Under the pieces are notes generated by a model that was given only the letters and a program-made list of their open reading frames with translations, ran no database searches and was not told the origin of the DNA. Positions 1-5,737 of a DNA stretch of 9,272 nucleotides are shown piece after piece. Where the stretch lies: positions 1-9,272 of the forward strand of contig DAOWAC010000028.1 in NCBI GenBank assembly GCA_030634785.1. The letters are read 5' to 3'. Position 1 is the stretch's first letter. Each line of letters starts with the position of its first letter. The position numbers were made by a program, and so were the translations under genes. The stretch is from Chloroflexota bacterium (lineage in GTDB: Archaea > Iainarchaeota > Iainarchaeia > Iainarchaeales > GCA-2688035).

Positions 1-534
1 AAGAAGAGCATCATAATCTTGCGAAATACAACCGTAAACATTTCCATCAGCAACCATTTGAGCAGCCTGTGCTTCTCCTTCACTTGGAGCCTGTACAACA
101 GGCAAGCCCATTAGCTTTACAAGCTCTTTTGACTGTTCAACCAATTCAGGAGTAAGCCTTACTGTTTGCTGTGCATATTTTCTTGCCTCTTTTAAATCAC
201 CTGCCTTTTGTGCCTTTACCATCTTTTCTTCAGCAGCAGTTCTAATAGCACGCCTTTTCGCTCTTGTCTTGCTTTTCAATTCAGATGGGGTTCCATCAAA
301 AACAAAAACAGGTTTTATATCCCTTTCAAGCAAGTTAATGGTTCGGTAAAAAAGACCTGCAAGATGTGATGTTATTCTGCCCTTTTGATCCTTCAAAGGA
401 CTTCCGTCCATTCCTCTTATTACTGAAAGAAACTGGTAAAGAATGTTAAAACTGTCAACTGCTACAATCCTACTTTGAAGAAAATCAAGGTCAATTTCTT
501 CCTTTTCCAAAAGGTCGCCAATTGCAGTACCCAT
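1..534 (-). CDS. fen: Flap endonuclease FEN-1, N-terminal 178 residues (3' end cut by window edge)
   Basis: This is a structure-specific 5' flap endonuclease/exonuclease that trims Okazaki-fragment flaps and acts in long-patch repair with PCNA. The start ATG is at 534-532 and the frame is open to base 1. The N domain begins MGTAIGDLL. Metal-binding acidic residues fall exactly where archaeal FEN-1 has them: D27 (in AVDSFN), D80 (FVFDG), E152 and E154 (APSEGEAQAA), and D173 and D175 (SQDYD). The stretch GRITSHLAGLFYRTINLL (about 52-69) is a family hallmark. About 340 residues are usual, so roughly half is present; the C-terminal helix-hairpin-helix region and PIP box lie outside the window. 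The gene lies 62 bp downstream of the beta-helix gene on the same strand. No Shine-Dalgarno site is visible. A T-tract just after the upstream gene (580-586) suggests fen has its own promoter. Identification is very secure. Confidence 0.96.
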   Translation of the reverse strand, partial: MGTAIGDLLEKEEIDLDFLQSRIVAVDSFNILYQFLSVIRGMDGSPLKDQKGRITSHLAGLFYRTINLLERDIKPVFVFDGTPSELKSKTRAKRRAIRTAAEEKMVKAQKAGDLKEARKYAQQTVRLTPELVEQSKELVKLMGLPVVQAPSEGEAQAAQMVADGNVYGCISQDYDALL

Positions 535-596
535 ACAATAACTATACTAAAAGAAAAACTAATTAAAGGGAATTTTCATAAAAAAACTGTTTGGAA

Positions 597-1619
597 TCAA
601 CAGAAAGAGTCAATAGTAAAATCACAAAAATTTTCCGGGTTACTTGCAGGTCCCTTGTTTCCAAAACCAGTGTTGTTTAAGCCACTGCACTCAAAACCAA
701 CACCACCAAGACCGCAGGAAATGTTATTCTTCACCAGGTTGTCATTCCCTTCAATAGCAATACCGGCAACACCAGTGTTTGTGGTAATGTTTCCTTCCAC
801 AAGGCTGTTTGACAAATTCTCAAAATTAAAACCAAACTTTAAATTGTCAGTTGCAACATTATTGCGAAACGTTCCACCAACAACATCTTTAACCCAAATT
901 CCAAGCGTTAAAAAATCAAAAGTACAGTTTTTGACAGTTAGCTGTTCGACTGAACCACCTGGTTCACTTGCATAAACCCCAACTCCATTCTTAGCTAAGT
1001 CAAAAATCCTATGTCCCTGACAGTCTATCAAAACATTATCTGTTCCAGACACATTAATGCACAAAGTACCACTTGCCTGTAAATCAGATTCAAGCATATA
1101 ATACCCTGATTCAGTCACAACATAACCGCAAGAAGATATTACAGTTGGCGGAACAGGCTCAACAATTGGTTTGCTTGGAGTTATTGAAACACTTTGCTCC
1201 AAGCCAGCAGGGTCTTTATAAATTATTAAGATTGAATCAACTGTTTGGGCTGCTTCATCACAGGTGATGTTTATTTCACCTCCTGCAAGAATTTCAAAAG
1301 GAATCCCGACAGTTATTTCATCCAAAGGATTCACACCATTAACAAGACAATTGGAATAACCGGTCGGAAACACTATTTTGGTAATCTTAATATTTCCCCC
1401 TGCAATATTTTGCAGTTTTATTGTAGTTCCATCGCCCAAAAAAGAAGCGCCTTTAATCATTATTTTTCCAGGAGCAGAAGAAAAAATTGTTGCCTCCGAA
1501 TCAACAGGAGAGGCAATAAACACAAGCACCCCTATAACAGTAGCAATTAAAACCAAGCCCCAGCCATAAGTCAGCAAATACTCTAAGCTAGCTTGAGCAT
1601 TGTTGTTTTGGAAGCACAT
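597..1619 (-). CDS. Exported class III signal peptide protein with a C-terminal parallel beta-helix
   Basis: This 340-residue secreted or surface-anchored protein has an unknown ligand. Residues 8-16 read AQASLEYLL, the archaeal class III (prepilin-like) signal motif, followed by a hydrophobic helix (about 15-36). In this class a dedicated peptidase cuts just before QASLEY and the helix is kept as an assembly or anchor segment. Residues about 40-150 form a beta-rich region with four scattered cysteines in the remainder. From about residue 163 (CGYVVTESGYYMLESDL), the repeating pattern of DNVLIDCQGHRI, VEQLTVKNC, GGTFRNN, SNSLVEGN and NLVKNN is typical of NosD/CASH-type right-handed beta-helices, which often bind polysaccharide. 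The ATG at 1619 is preceded in frame by a stop eight to nine codons upstream, and a possible leaderless box A (CATTAAAAAC, minus strand) lies 21-30 bp upstream. The protein could be a pilin-like adhesin or a glycan-binding surface protein. The fold assignment is firm; the function is not. Confidence 0.85.
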   Translation of the reverse strand: MCFQNNNAQASLEYLLTYGWGLVLIATVIGVLVFIASPVDSEATIFSSAPGKIMIKGASFLGDGTTIKLQNIAGGNIKITKIVFPTGYSNCLVNGVNPLDEITVGIPFEILAGGEINITCDEAAQTVDSILIIYKDPAGLEQSVSITPSKPIVEPVPPTVISSCGYVVTESGYYMLESDLQASGTLCINVSGTDNVLIDCQGHRIFDLAKNGVGVYASEPGGSVEQLTVKNCTFDFLTLGIWVKDVVGGTFRNNVATDNLKFGFNFENLSNSLVEGNITTNTGVAGIAIEGNDNLVKNNISCGLGGVGFECSGLNNTGFGNKGPASNPENFCDFTIDSFC

Positions 1620-1705
1620 GTTAATAATTCTGCTTTTGTGTTTTTAATGTTTGTCTTTTCCAAAAAAAGAGGTTTTTTAACAGGTTTTGAAAATATTCTT
1701 CTTAG
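1620..1705. promoter_or_regulatory. Divergent promoter region between the beta-helix gene and mbf1
   Basis: The 86 bp between the two divergent starts has no coding frame. On the plus strand TTTTTTAA (1673-1680) ends 26 bp before the mbf1 ATG. On the minus strand CATTAAAAAC (1649-1640) sits 21-30 bp before the beta-helix ATG. Neither gene has a Shine-Dalgarno sequence, so both would fit leaderless archaeal transcripts with box A about 26 bp from the start codon. The boxes are weak matches in AT-rich DNA, so this is an inference. Confidence 0.35.
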
Positions 1706-2110
1706 ATGGATTGCGAAATTTGCGGCAAAGAAATTGGAAAATTAAGACAAACAGTTGTTGACGGAAACACCTTATTTGTATGCGAAGAATGTGCTTCTTT
1801 TGGAAAAGAAAAAGCTGTTGAAAAAACCGAGAAAACAGTACAAAAGCCAGCACCTCAAAGAACCATTCTGCCGCCTGAATTCAGGAAAAAAGAATTTGAT
1901 TTGGGTTTGGAAATCGTTGACGACTTTGGAAAACAAATAAGAAAGGCAAGAGAAGCAAAAGGCATGACAACCAAAGAACTGGCAATGAAAATTTTTGAAA
2001 AAGAAAGCCTTTTGCACAGGATTGAAAACCAAGCAATCAAACCAAGTGATGAAATGATTAAAAAGCTCGGAAAACAGCTTGGCATACAATTAAAAAAGAA
2101 AATAGAGTAA
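1706..2110 (+). CDS. Archaeal MBF1-type transcription factor (zinc ribbon plus Cro/CI HTH)
   Basis: This 134-residue protein belongs to the multiprotein bridging factor 1 family. In eukaryotes MBF1 bridges activators to TBP; archaeal members have also been linked to ribosomes and translation. The order seen is a zinc ribbon with C3-x2-C6 and C26-x2-C29 (MDCEICGK ... VCEEC), then a lysine-rich linker (about 35-65), then a Cro/CI-type helix-turn-helix (about 72-130) with KQIRKAREAKGMTTKELA and a recognition region around ESLLHRIENQ. It ends GIQLKKKIE. It is a little shorter than the roughly 150-165 residues common in other archaea, mainly through the linker. Start choice: the ATG places C3 and C6 where the family has them. 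The M50 protease gene follows 39 bp downstream on the same strand and may be co-transcribed. Confidence in the family is high; the cellular role is not settled for archaea. Confidence 0.92.
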   Translation: MDCEICGKEIGKLRQTVVDGNTLFVCEECASFGKEKAVEKTEKTVQKPAPQRTILPPEFRKKEFDLGLEIVDDFGKQIRKAREAKGMTTKELAMKIFEKESLLHRIENQAIKPSDEMIKKLGKQLGIQLKKKIE

Positions 2111-2149
2111 TTGAATGTAGTAAACAAAAAAATTGAGTAATTGATTTTT

Positions 2150-3646
2150 ATGAACCGCTTTTCACAACTTGTTTTGGCTTTCGTAATAATTGGTGCGCTC
2201 TTAGTTACAATTACTCTTACAATACCGGGACTTGATCTTTCATCTCCTCTTCTCATCTTTGCAATTGCAGGATTTTTATTAATTCCAACATTTGCAATTA
2301 AACGATTTACAAAACATGATACTTTTTATATACTAACCGTGGCAAAAACCAAAAAGCCAATTAAATTCATTAAATGGATTAGTAAACCAAGAATTTGGGA
2401 CCTGCTTGCAGACGTTGGATTAATTATTGGTTTTGGAACAATTGCAATAGACTACAAATATGCAAGAAAAAAAGGAAAAGCAAAAAGAATTGCAATAGAT
2501 ATTGCTTCAGCAATCTTGCTTTTTATAATTTTCTTTGCAATAGCATGGATTTTCTTTGCAGCAAACAGCCCAGCACTTTTTGACATAGTACTTCTTTGGT
2601 CAATTGGCTTTGCATTAGGTGGCTTAATGCTTTTCGCAATTGTTTCGCTTGCATGGCAGGCACTTGATATAATAGTAAAGCTTCTAGCAGGAAGAATGCC
2701 TTGTCCCGGAATAGCACCAGTAATTCCCGGCGTACAAATTCCAAATGTTCCAACATTCCTTACACCCCCAATATATGTCTGGGGTGCATTTCTGATAATT
2801 TTAGTAGTACACGAATTTGCACACGGAGCATTAATGAAACGGGCAAAGCTAAAAATAAAATCAACAGGCATTCTTTTGCTTGGACTTTTACCAATCGGAG
2901 CATTTGTTGAACCTGATGAAAAATTGCTTAGAAAAAGCAGTGAAAAAAACCAGTTAAGAGTTTATGCAATTGGCCCAGCTTCAAACATTTACTCAATGAT
3001 TGTATTTTTTGTAATTGTTGCACTTATTACAGCAGCCTTTGCGCCATTAATTATGCCAAATATAGAGCGAATGGAAAAAGAGATTTACCTTGATTCGGTT
3101 GTAATAGAAGAAGTTCTTGAAGATTATGAAATTTGCGGAAATGATTTCAATATACCAGCACAAGGAGTAATTGAAGAGGGGTGGATTTTAAGAAACCACA
3201 ACGGCATTGAATTGAAAACCGCTTACGATTTCAAACAGGCCTTTAGCAAACCTGACAAAAATGTTTCAATGATTTTTGAAACCCAAACAGGCGAAATTAT
3301 TGAACTGGAAATTGAAAGAAACCAAAGGAACGAAATTGGAATAATAACTGGCCTGAATTATGTTCAGGGAAAAGAACCAACACAGGAATATATTGACCTA
3401 TTATCAATGCTTAACGGTCTTTCAATCTTCTTTGGATGGCTCCTAATGCTGAGCTTTGCAATTGCAATGATTAACTTTTTGCCAATGGACCCTTTTGACG
3501 GAGGAAAAATGGCAAAAATTGTTTTCCTGCCATACTTTGGTTTTCTAAAAATGAACAAAGCAGATACTGAAAAATTCATCGGAAGACTAATGCTCTGGAT
3601 AGTTCTAGGCCTTCTTTTACTAAACGCGTTTCCACTGTTTTTGTAA
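2150..3646 (+). CDS. Site-2-type membrane zinc metalloprotease (M50 family)
   Basis: This polytopic intramembrane protease (498 residues from the ATG) would cut transmembrane or membrane-proximal segments of client proteins. The zinc motif HEFAH is at residues 221-225 inside a hydrophobic helix (VWGAFLIILVVHEFAHG). The third ligand is D450 in NFLPMDPFDGGKM, the second hallmark of the family. About ten hydrophobic segments are visible. Between them is a soluble insert (about 310-400) with GVIEEGWILRNHNGIELKTAYDF, which reads as a PDZ-like domain. The segments GILLLGLLPIGAFVEPDEK and AIGPASNIYSM are also typical of archaeal S2P proteins. Start choice: the longest frame opens with TTG at 2141 (adding MIF), but the ATG at 2150 is preferred. 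No strong Shine-Dalgarno site supports either. It converges on ftsZ with 44 bp between stop codons. Function and substrates are inferred from the family. Confidence 0.93.
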   Translation: MNRFSQLVLAFVIIGALLVTITLTIPGLDLSSPLLIFAIAGFLLIPTFAIKRFTKHDTFYILTVAKTKKPIKFIKWISKPRIWDLLADVGLIIGFGTIAIDYKYARKKGKAKRIAIDIASAILLFIIFFAIAWIFFAANSPALFDIVLLWSIGFALGGLMLFAIVSLAWQALDIIVKLLAGRMPCPGIAPVIPGVQIPNVPTFLTPPIYVWGAFLIILVVHEFAHGALMKRAKLKIKSTGILLLGLLPIGAFVEPDEKLLRKSSEKNQLRVYAIGPASNIYSMIVFFVIVALITAAFAPLIMPNIERMEKEIYLDSVVIEEVLEDYEICGNDFNIPAQGVIEEGWILRNHNGIELKTAYDFKQAFSKPDKNVSMIFETQTGEIIELEIERNQRNEIGIITGLNYVQGKEPTQEYIDLLSMLNGLSIFFGWLLMLSFAIAMINFLPMDPFDGGKMAKIVFLPYFGFLKMNKADTEKFIGRLMLWIVLGLLLLNAFPLFL

Positions 3647-3686
3647 AGAAAAAAAAAGAAAAAGAAATTGGGAGAAAAATTCCTCC
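3647..3686 (-). terminator. Probable ftsZ terminator (hairpin plus T-rich tract)
   Basis: Just past the ftsZ stop, the minus strand reads a small hairpin (GGAG at 3686-3683 pairing with CTCC at 3674-3671, with two further A/T pairs around a bulge). A pyrimidine run then includes CTTTTTCTTTTTTTTTC (down to 3647). T-rich tracts at the end of genes are the usual archaeal termination signal. The region lies between two convergent genes, where terminators are expected. On the plus strand the same tract is purine-rich, so it would not serve the protease gene. Confidence 0.55.
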
Positions 3687-3690
3687 GCAA

Positions 3691-4764
3691 TTATCTAACA
3701 AATTCTATATCAAGTTCGCCTTTGCCGCTTCTTTTATCCATTGCGGCTTCGTGAGCAGGACCTCTAATGTAAGGAGAGTGAACTCCTGTGAAGATGGTTA
3801 TTACTTCTATTTTGTTTTCAAAAGTTGGATCAACTCTCGAACCCCAAATAACCTGTGCCTTTGGATCAATTCTTTCAGTTAAGAGTTCTCCAATAGCGTT
3901 TGCTTCACCCAAAGTTAGTTCTGGACCACCTGTAATGTGAATCAAAGCACCTGTTGCTCCAGCAATATCCACATCCAAAAGCGCGTTCCTCAAGGTATCT
4001 TCAACAACCTCGTTTACTTTATCAACGCTCTTGCTTTCTCCGACCGCAATTACGCTAAGACCTTTGCTGCTCATGACACTTCTTACGTCAGCATAATCTA
4101 GATTGATAAGACTTGGCTGTGTGATTGTTTCAGTAATTCCTCTCACAGTTCTTGCAATTACTTCGTCTGCAACCTTGAATGCATCCTGAATTGGCAAATT
4201 TGGAACAAGTTCAACAAGTCTATTGTTGTCAATTACTACAACAGTGTCTGTGACTCCTCTCAAATTTTCAATTCCTTCCTCTGCCTTAATTAACCTTGCT
4301 TTTTCCAAAGCAAAAGGATATGTCACAATTGCAATAACAATTGCACCCTGCTCTTTTGCAATTTCTGCAACAATAGGAGAACAACCTGTTCCTGTTCCTC
4401 CACCCATTCCGGCAGAAATAAAAAGCATGTCAACATCTGACATTACTTCTTCCAAAGCAGATCTTGAAACTTCAGCAGCCTTTGCTCCAATCTCAGGATA
4501 ACCGCCTGCTCCAAGTCCTCTTGTAACTGATTTTCCAATAAGAATTTTTGTCAACTCATCATTAACCAAAGCAAGGTGTTGCTTATCAGTATTTACTGCA
4601 ACAAGCTGTGCTCCTGAAATTCCCATTCCAGCAAGCCTGTTAACAGCATTACATCCTGCACCGCCTGCACCAACTACCATTATCTTAGGCGTGCCAAACT
4701 CTTCAAGCCTGTCATCATCCATTTTATCTGTTTTTGTCATTGCATTTTCCACAATTGATTTCAA
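3691..4764 (-). CDS. ftsZ: Cell-division GTPase FtsZ (archaeal FtsZ2-like)
   Basis: This tubulin-family GTPase polymerises into the division ring. With the TTG start at 4764-4762 it has 357 residues and opens MKSIVENAM. Features: GAGGAGCNAVNR (32-43), the tubulin signature GGGTGTG (121-127), a guanine-contacting DNNRLVELVPNLPI (179-192), and the T7 catalytic loop NLDYAD (221-226). There is a short acidic-hydrophobic tail ending ELDIEFVR. The PSLINLDYAD wording and the tail resemble euryarchaeal FtsZ2 more than FtsZ1, as far as I recall them, so the subclass is tentative. Start choice: a longer frame begins with TTG at 4782, but its extra codons read GGA GGG GTG ATC, which is a Shine-Dalgarno sequence rather than protein. 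It lies convergent to the protease gene with a T-rich terminator after the stop. All catalytic residues are intact. Confidence 0.96.
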   Translation of the reverse strand: MKSIVENAMTKTDKMDDDRLEEFGTPKIMVVGAGGAGCNAVNRLAGMGISGAQLVAVNTDKQHLALVNDELTKILIGKSVTRGLGAGGYPEIGAKAAEVSRSALEEVMSDVDMLFISAGMGGGTGTGCSPIVAEIAKEQGAIVIAIVTYPFALEKARLIKAEEGIENLRGVTDTVVVIDNNRLVELVPNLPIQDAFKVADEVIARTVRGITETITQPSLINLDYADVRSVMSSKGLSVIAVGESKSVDKVNEVVEDTLRNALLDVDIAGATGALIHITGGPELTLGEANAIGELLTERIDPKAQVIWGSRVDPTFENKIEVITIFTGVHSPYIRGPAHEAAMDKRSGKGELDIEFVR

Positions 4765-4767
4765 ATT

Positions 4768-4779
4768 GATCACCCCTCC
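4768..4779 (-). promoter_or_regulatory. ftsZ: Extended Shine-Dalgarno site that fixes the ftsZ start
   Basis: The minus strand reads GGAGGGGTGATC, then AAT, then TTG AAA TCA ATT GTG. This matches the complement of the archaeal 16S rRNA 3' end (GGAGGTGATC) with one inserted or shifted pair of G residues. From the GGTGA core to the TTG the spacing is 5 nt. It therefore supports TTG 4764 and excludes TTG 4782, which lies upstream of the site itself. Confidence 0.85.
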
Positions 4780-4803
4780 CAAAAGGATTCTGTTTTTTTA
4801 CTA

Positions 4804-4851
4804 GGCAAAAGACTTGCCAACAATAATACGGTTAAACTCCTTAATATAGGT
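4804..4851 (-). promoter_or_regulatory. Candidate ftsZ promoter and 5' leader hairpin
   Basis: On the minus strand CCTATATTAAGG (4851-4840) is the best box A candidate upstream of ftsZ; it would place the transcript start near 4815-4820. A perfect 5-bp stem, GGCAA (4804-4808) with TTGCC (4814-4818), then falls at the very 5' end of the leader, about 40 nt before the Shine-Dalgarno site. Box A choice is uncertain because the whole region is AT-rich and a second TATA-like block lies at 4855-4870. Confidence 0.35.
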
Positions 4852-4854
4852 TTA

Positions 4855-4870
4855 CTTTTATGTATAAAAG
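4855..4870. repeat. Inverted repeat CTTTTAT-GT-ATAAAAG with TATA-like arms
   Basis: Two perfect 7-bp arms separated by GT read as a TATA-like element in both directions (TATAAAAG on the plus strand). It sits upstream of the likely ftsZ box A. It may be a bidirectional box A or a protein-binding site; AT-rich DNA also gives such repeats by chance. Confidence 0.3.
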
Positions 4871-5263
4871 CCTAAATTGGGCTTGTTTTGCAAAAAGAGG
4901 CAAGATAACACCAAATATGTTATGTATACGCTTAAAAGGGCTTTAGGACAACAGTATTATTCAAAACCCCCTATTCAGGACAATTTCAACCTTAACAATC
5001 CTAAAAAACACCCAAAAAGCGTTATATGGGGTTTGTTTTAAATTAAAAGCAATTATTGGTGTTTTAATTGAGTGTTTTGAAACATGGTAAACTTTAAACA
5101 TTTCTTGTTTTGTAGTATATTTAACTAAACAGTTATAGGGCGAATTTTTTGGAGAAAATTGTTTGTGGAACAGCAACAAAAGACACAGAAAGTAATTGGC
5201 TTTTGGATACCTTTATTAAATTTAGCTAATTAATGTTACTTAGAAGACCTAATTAAAATTCGT
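4871..5263. other. AT-rich intergenic region between ftsZ and tRNA-Asn, no convincing gene
   Basis: No frame here has both a ribosome binding site and protein-like composition. A 72-codon minus-strand frame (5179-4961) is low-complexity and lacks a Shine-Dalgarno site. Visible small structures are: AAGCC/GGCTT arms around 4868-4884; a TTTTGCAAAA palindrome at 4886-4895; AGGACAA repeated near 4946 and 4977; and an imperfect stem between TAAAAAACACCC (about 5003-5014) and GGGGTTTGTTTTA (about 5028-5040). TTTATTAAATTT (5212-5223) and CTAATTAATG (5226-5235) are possible box A elements for the tRNA. A small non-coding RNA is possible but nothing matches a family that I recognise. Confidence 0.4.
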
Positions 5264-5336
5264 GCCCTTGTAGCTCAGTAGGTAGAGCGCTCGGCTGTTA
5301 ACCGGAAGGTCGTAGGTTCAAGTCCTACCGGGGGCG
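5264..5336 (+). tRNA. tRNA-Asn (anticodon GTT)
   Basis: All 73 positions fit the cloverleaf. The acceptor stem GCCCTTG pairs with CGGGGGC through two U-G wobbles, and the discriminator base is G73. The D arm is GCTC/GAGC with the loop AGTAGGTA. The anticodon loop is CTGTTAA with GTT at 5297-5299. The T arm GTAGG/CCTAC encloses TTCAAGT. The anticodon stem has a C27/A43 mismatch and a U28-G42 wobble, with three G-C pairs holding it. There is no intron and no encoded CCA. The T-rich CTTTCTTCTAATTC that follows may serve as terminator. It reads AAC and AAU codons; the Asn identity is secure from the anticodon and G73. Confidence 0.96.
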
Positions 5337-5347
5337 CTTTCTTCTAA

Positions 5348-5563
5348 TTCAAACGCCTATCTCCCCTGCATTTAAATTGGTTTCTGTTGAGGAGGCGAAA
5401 GAATAGGAGAAAATATATTCAACCCTACAAACACAATTTGAAGAAAGAAATTCAGAGAGTAAAAGAGTCCAAAATACCTGCAATAAACAAACAACTGATT
5501 CTGAAATTCTATAAAAGGGAACAAAGCCACCCCTGTGGAAAGCTTTTTAAACAAGATTAACCT
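5348..5563 (+). pseudogene. Possible remnant of an archaeal tyrosine recombinase (N-terminal fragment)
   Basis: An open stretch (stop at 5345, stop at 5561-5563) begins 11 bp after tRNA-Asn. It has no ATG; the only plausible start is TTG 5387. Its centre reads YKHNLKKEIQRVKESKIP and then AINKQLILKFYKRE. That order (Y-x-x-x-L, then a helix ending K-S-x-I, then N-K-x-x-I-L-K-F) is the pattern that I recall for the SAM-like N-terminal domain of archaeal integrases, before the usual C-F-x-E-G-L-S segment. Here the similarity stops at KFYKRE and a stop follows about 15 codons later. No catalytic R/H/R/Y region exists in the window. The position at a tRNA 3' end is typical of integrase-mediated insertion. 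Recognition is from memory on about 35 residues, so it could be chance. Confidence 0.35.
5543..5551 (+). promoter_or_regulatory. Possible box A (CTTTTTAAA) upstream of the short gene at 5619
   Basis: CTTTTTAAA would place a transcript start near 5570-5575, giving a leader of roughly 45 nt before the ATG at 5619. The leader would contain GATTA/TAATC (5554-5568) and ATTTCA/TGAAAT hairpins (about 5576-5595). It is a moderate match to the archaeal box A consensus in AT-rich DNA. Confidence 0.3.
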
Positions 5564-5618
5564 ATAATCTATGTGATTTCACAAAAAACTGAAATTTGAA
5601 AAATGTGGAGTGGTTGAG

Positions 5619-5708
5619 ATGTTTAGCCAGTTAAGGAGTATAGAAAGGCGAATCGTTGAATGGTTGAGAACCATCGTATATATAATCAAACTCGGGTTTA
5701 GGCTTTAA
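5619..5708 (+). CDS. Possible 29-residue small protein
   Basis: ATG at 5619 opens a 29-codon frame closed by TAA at 5706-5708. GGAGTGGTTGA (5607-5617) precedes it; its GGAG lies 8 nt from the ATG, similar to the other ribosome binding sites here. The product starts MFSQLRSIERRIVEWLRTI, then VYIIKLGFRL. It would be a basic amphipathic helix running into a short hydrophobic segment, as in small membrane-associated peptides. I do not recognise a family. The frame overlaps both the palindrome at 5660-5674 and the strong TATA box at 5677-5686, so part of its sequence is constrained by regulation. It may be a leader peptide or a chance frame. Confidence 0.3.
   Translation: MFSQLRSIERRIVEWLRTIVYIIKLGFRL
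5660..5674. promoter_or_regulatory. Candidate operator: perfect palindrome ATGGTT-GAG-AACCAT
   Basis: Two perfect 6-bp arms with a 3-bp spacer end 2 bp before the TATATATAAT box of the right-hand operon. Winged-HTH dimers of the MarR/GbsR type bind inverted repeats of about this size, and the second gene of the operon encodes such a regulator. The position would interfere with, or assist, TFB/TBP assembly. The link to that regulator is inferred. Confidence 0.45.
5677..5686 (+). promoter_or_regulatory. Strong archaeal box A (TATATATAAT) of the five-gene operon
   Basis: TATATATAAT is the best TATA element in the window. It predicts a transcript start near 5705-5710, about 30 nt before the zinc-ribbon ATG, leaving room for the AGAGGAG ribosome binding site at 5726-5732. 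No other comparable promoter is seen before 9272 on this strand, so it likely drives the whole operon. Confidence 0.6.
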
Positions 5709-5737
5709 TTTGCTTTAATTTTTTTAGAGGAGCTAGA

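Noticed and set aside
475..975. A 166-codon plus-strand open frame across the start of fen and the end of the beta-helix gene
   Set aside because: It lies antisense to two well-supported genes and has a proline/serine-rich composition typical of the reverse strand of a real gene.
4961..5179. A 72-codon minus-strand open frame between ftsZ and tRNA-Asn
   Set aside because: It lacks an ATG start and a Shine-Dalgarno site, its composition looks like translated AT-rich spacer, and no motif is recognisable.
5264..5336. Attachment-site duplication of the tRNA 3' end
   Set aside because: I looked for a second copy of GTTCAAGTCCTACC in the window and found none, so only the integrase-like frame remains as a hint of integration.
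5372..5554. A 60-codon minus-strand frame rich in phenylalanine
   Set aside because: It is antisense to the lysine-rich possible integrase remnant, which explains its phenylalanine-rich composition, and it has no ribosome binding site.
5569..5600. A C/D-box guide RNA suggested by TGTGATTT and CTGA
   Set aside because: The C box is a poor match to RTGATGA and the distance to the D box is too short for a guide plus the C'/D' pair.
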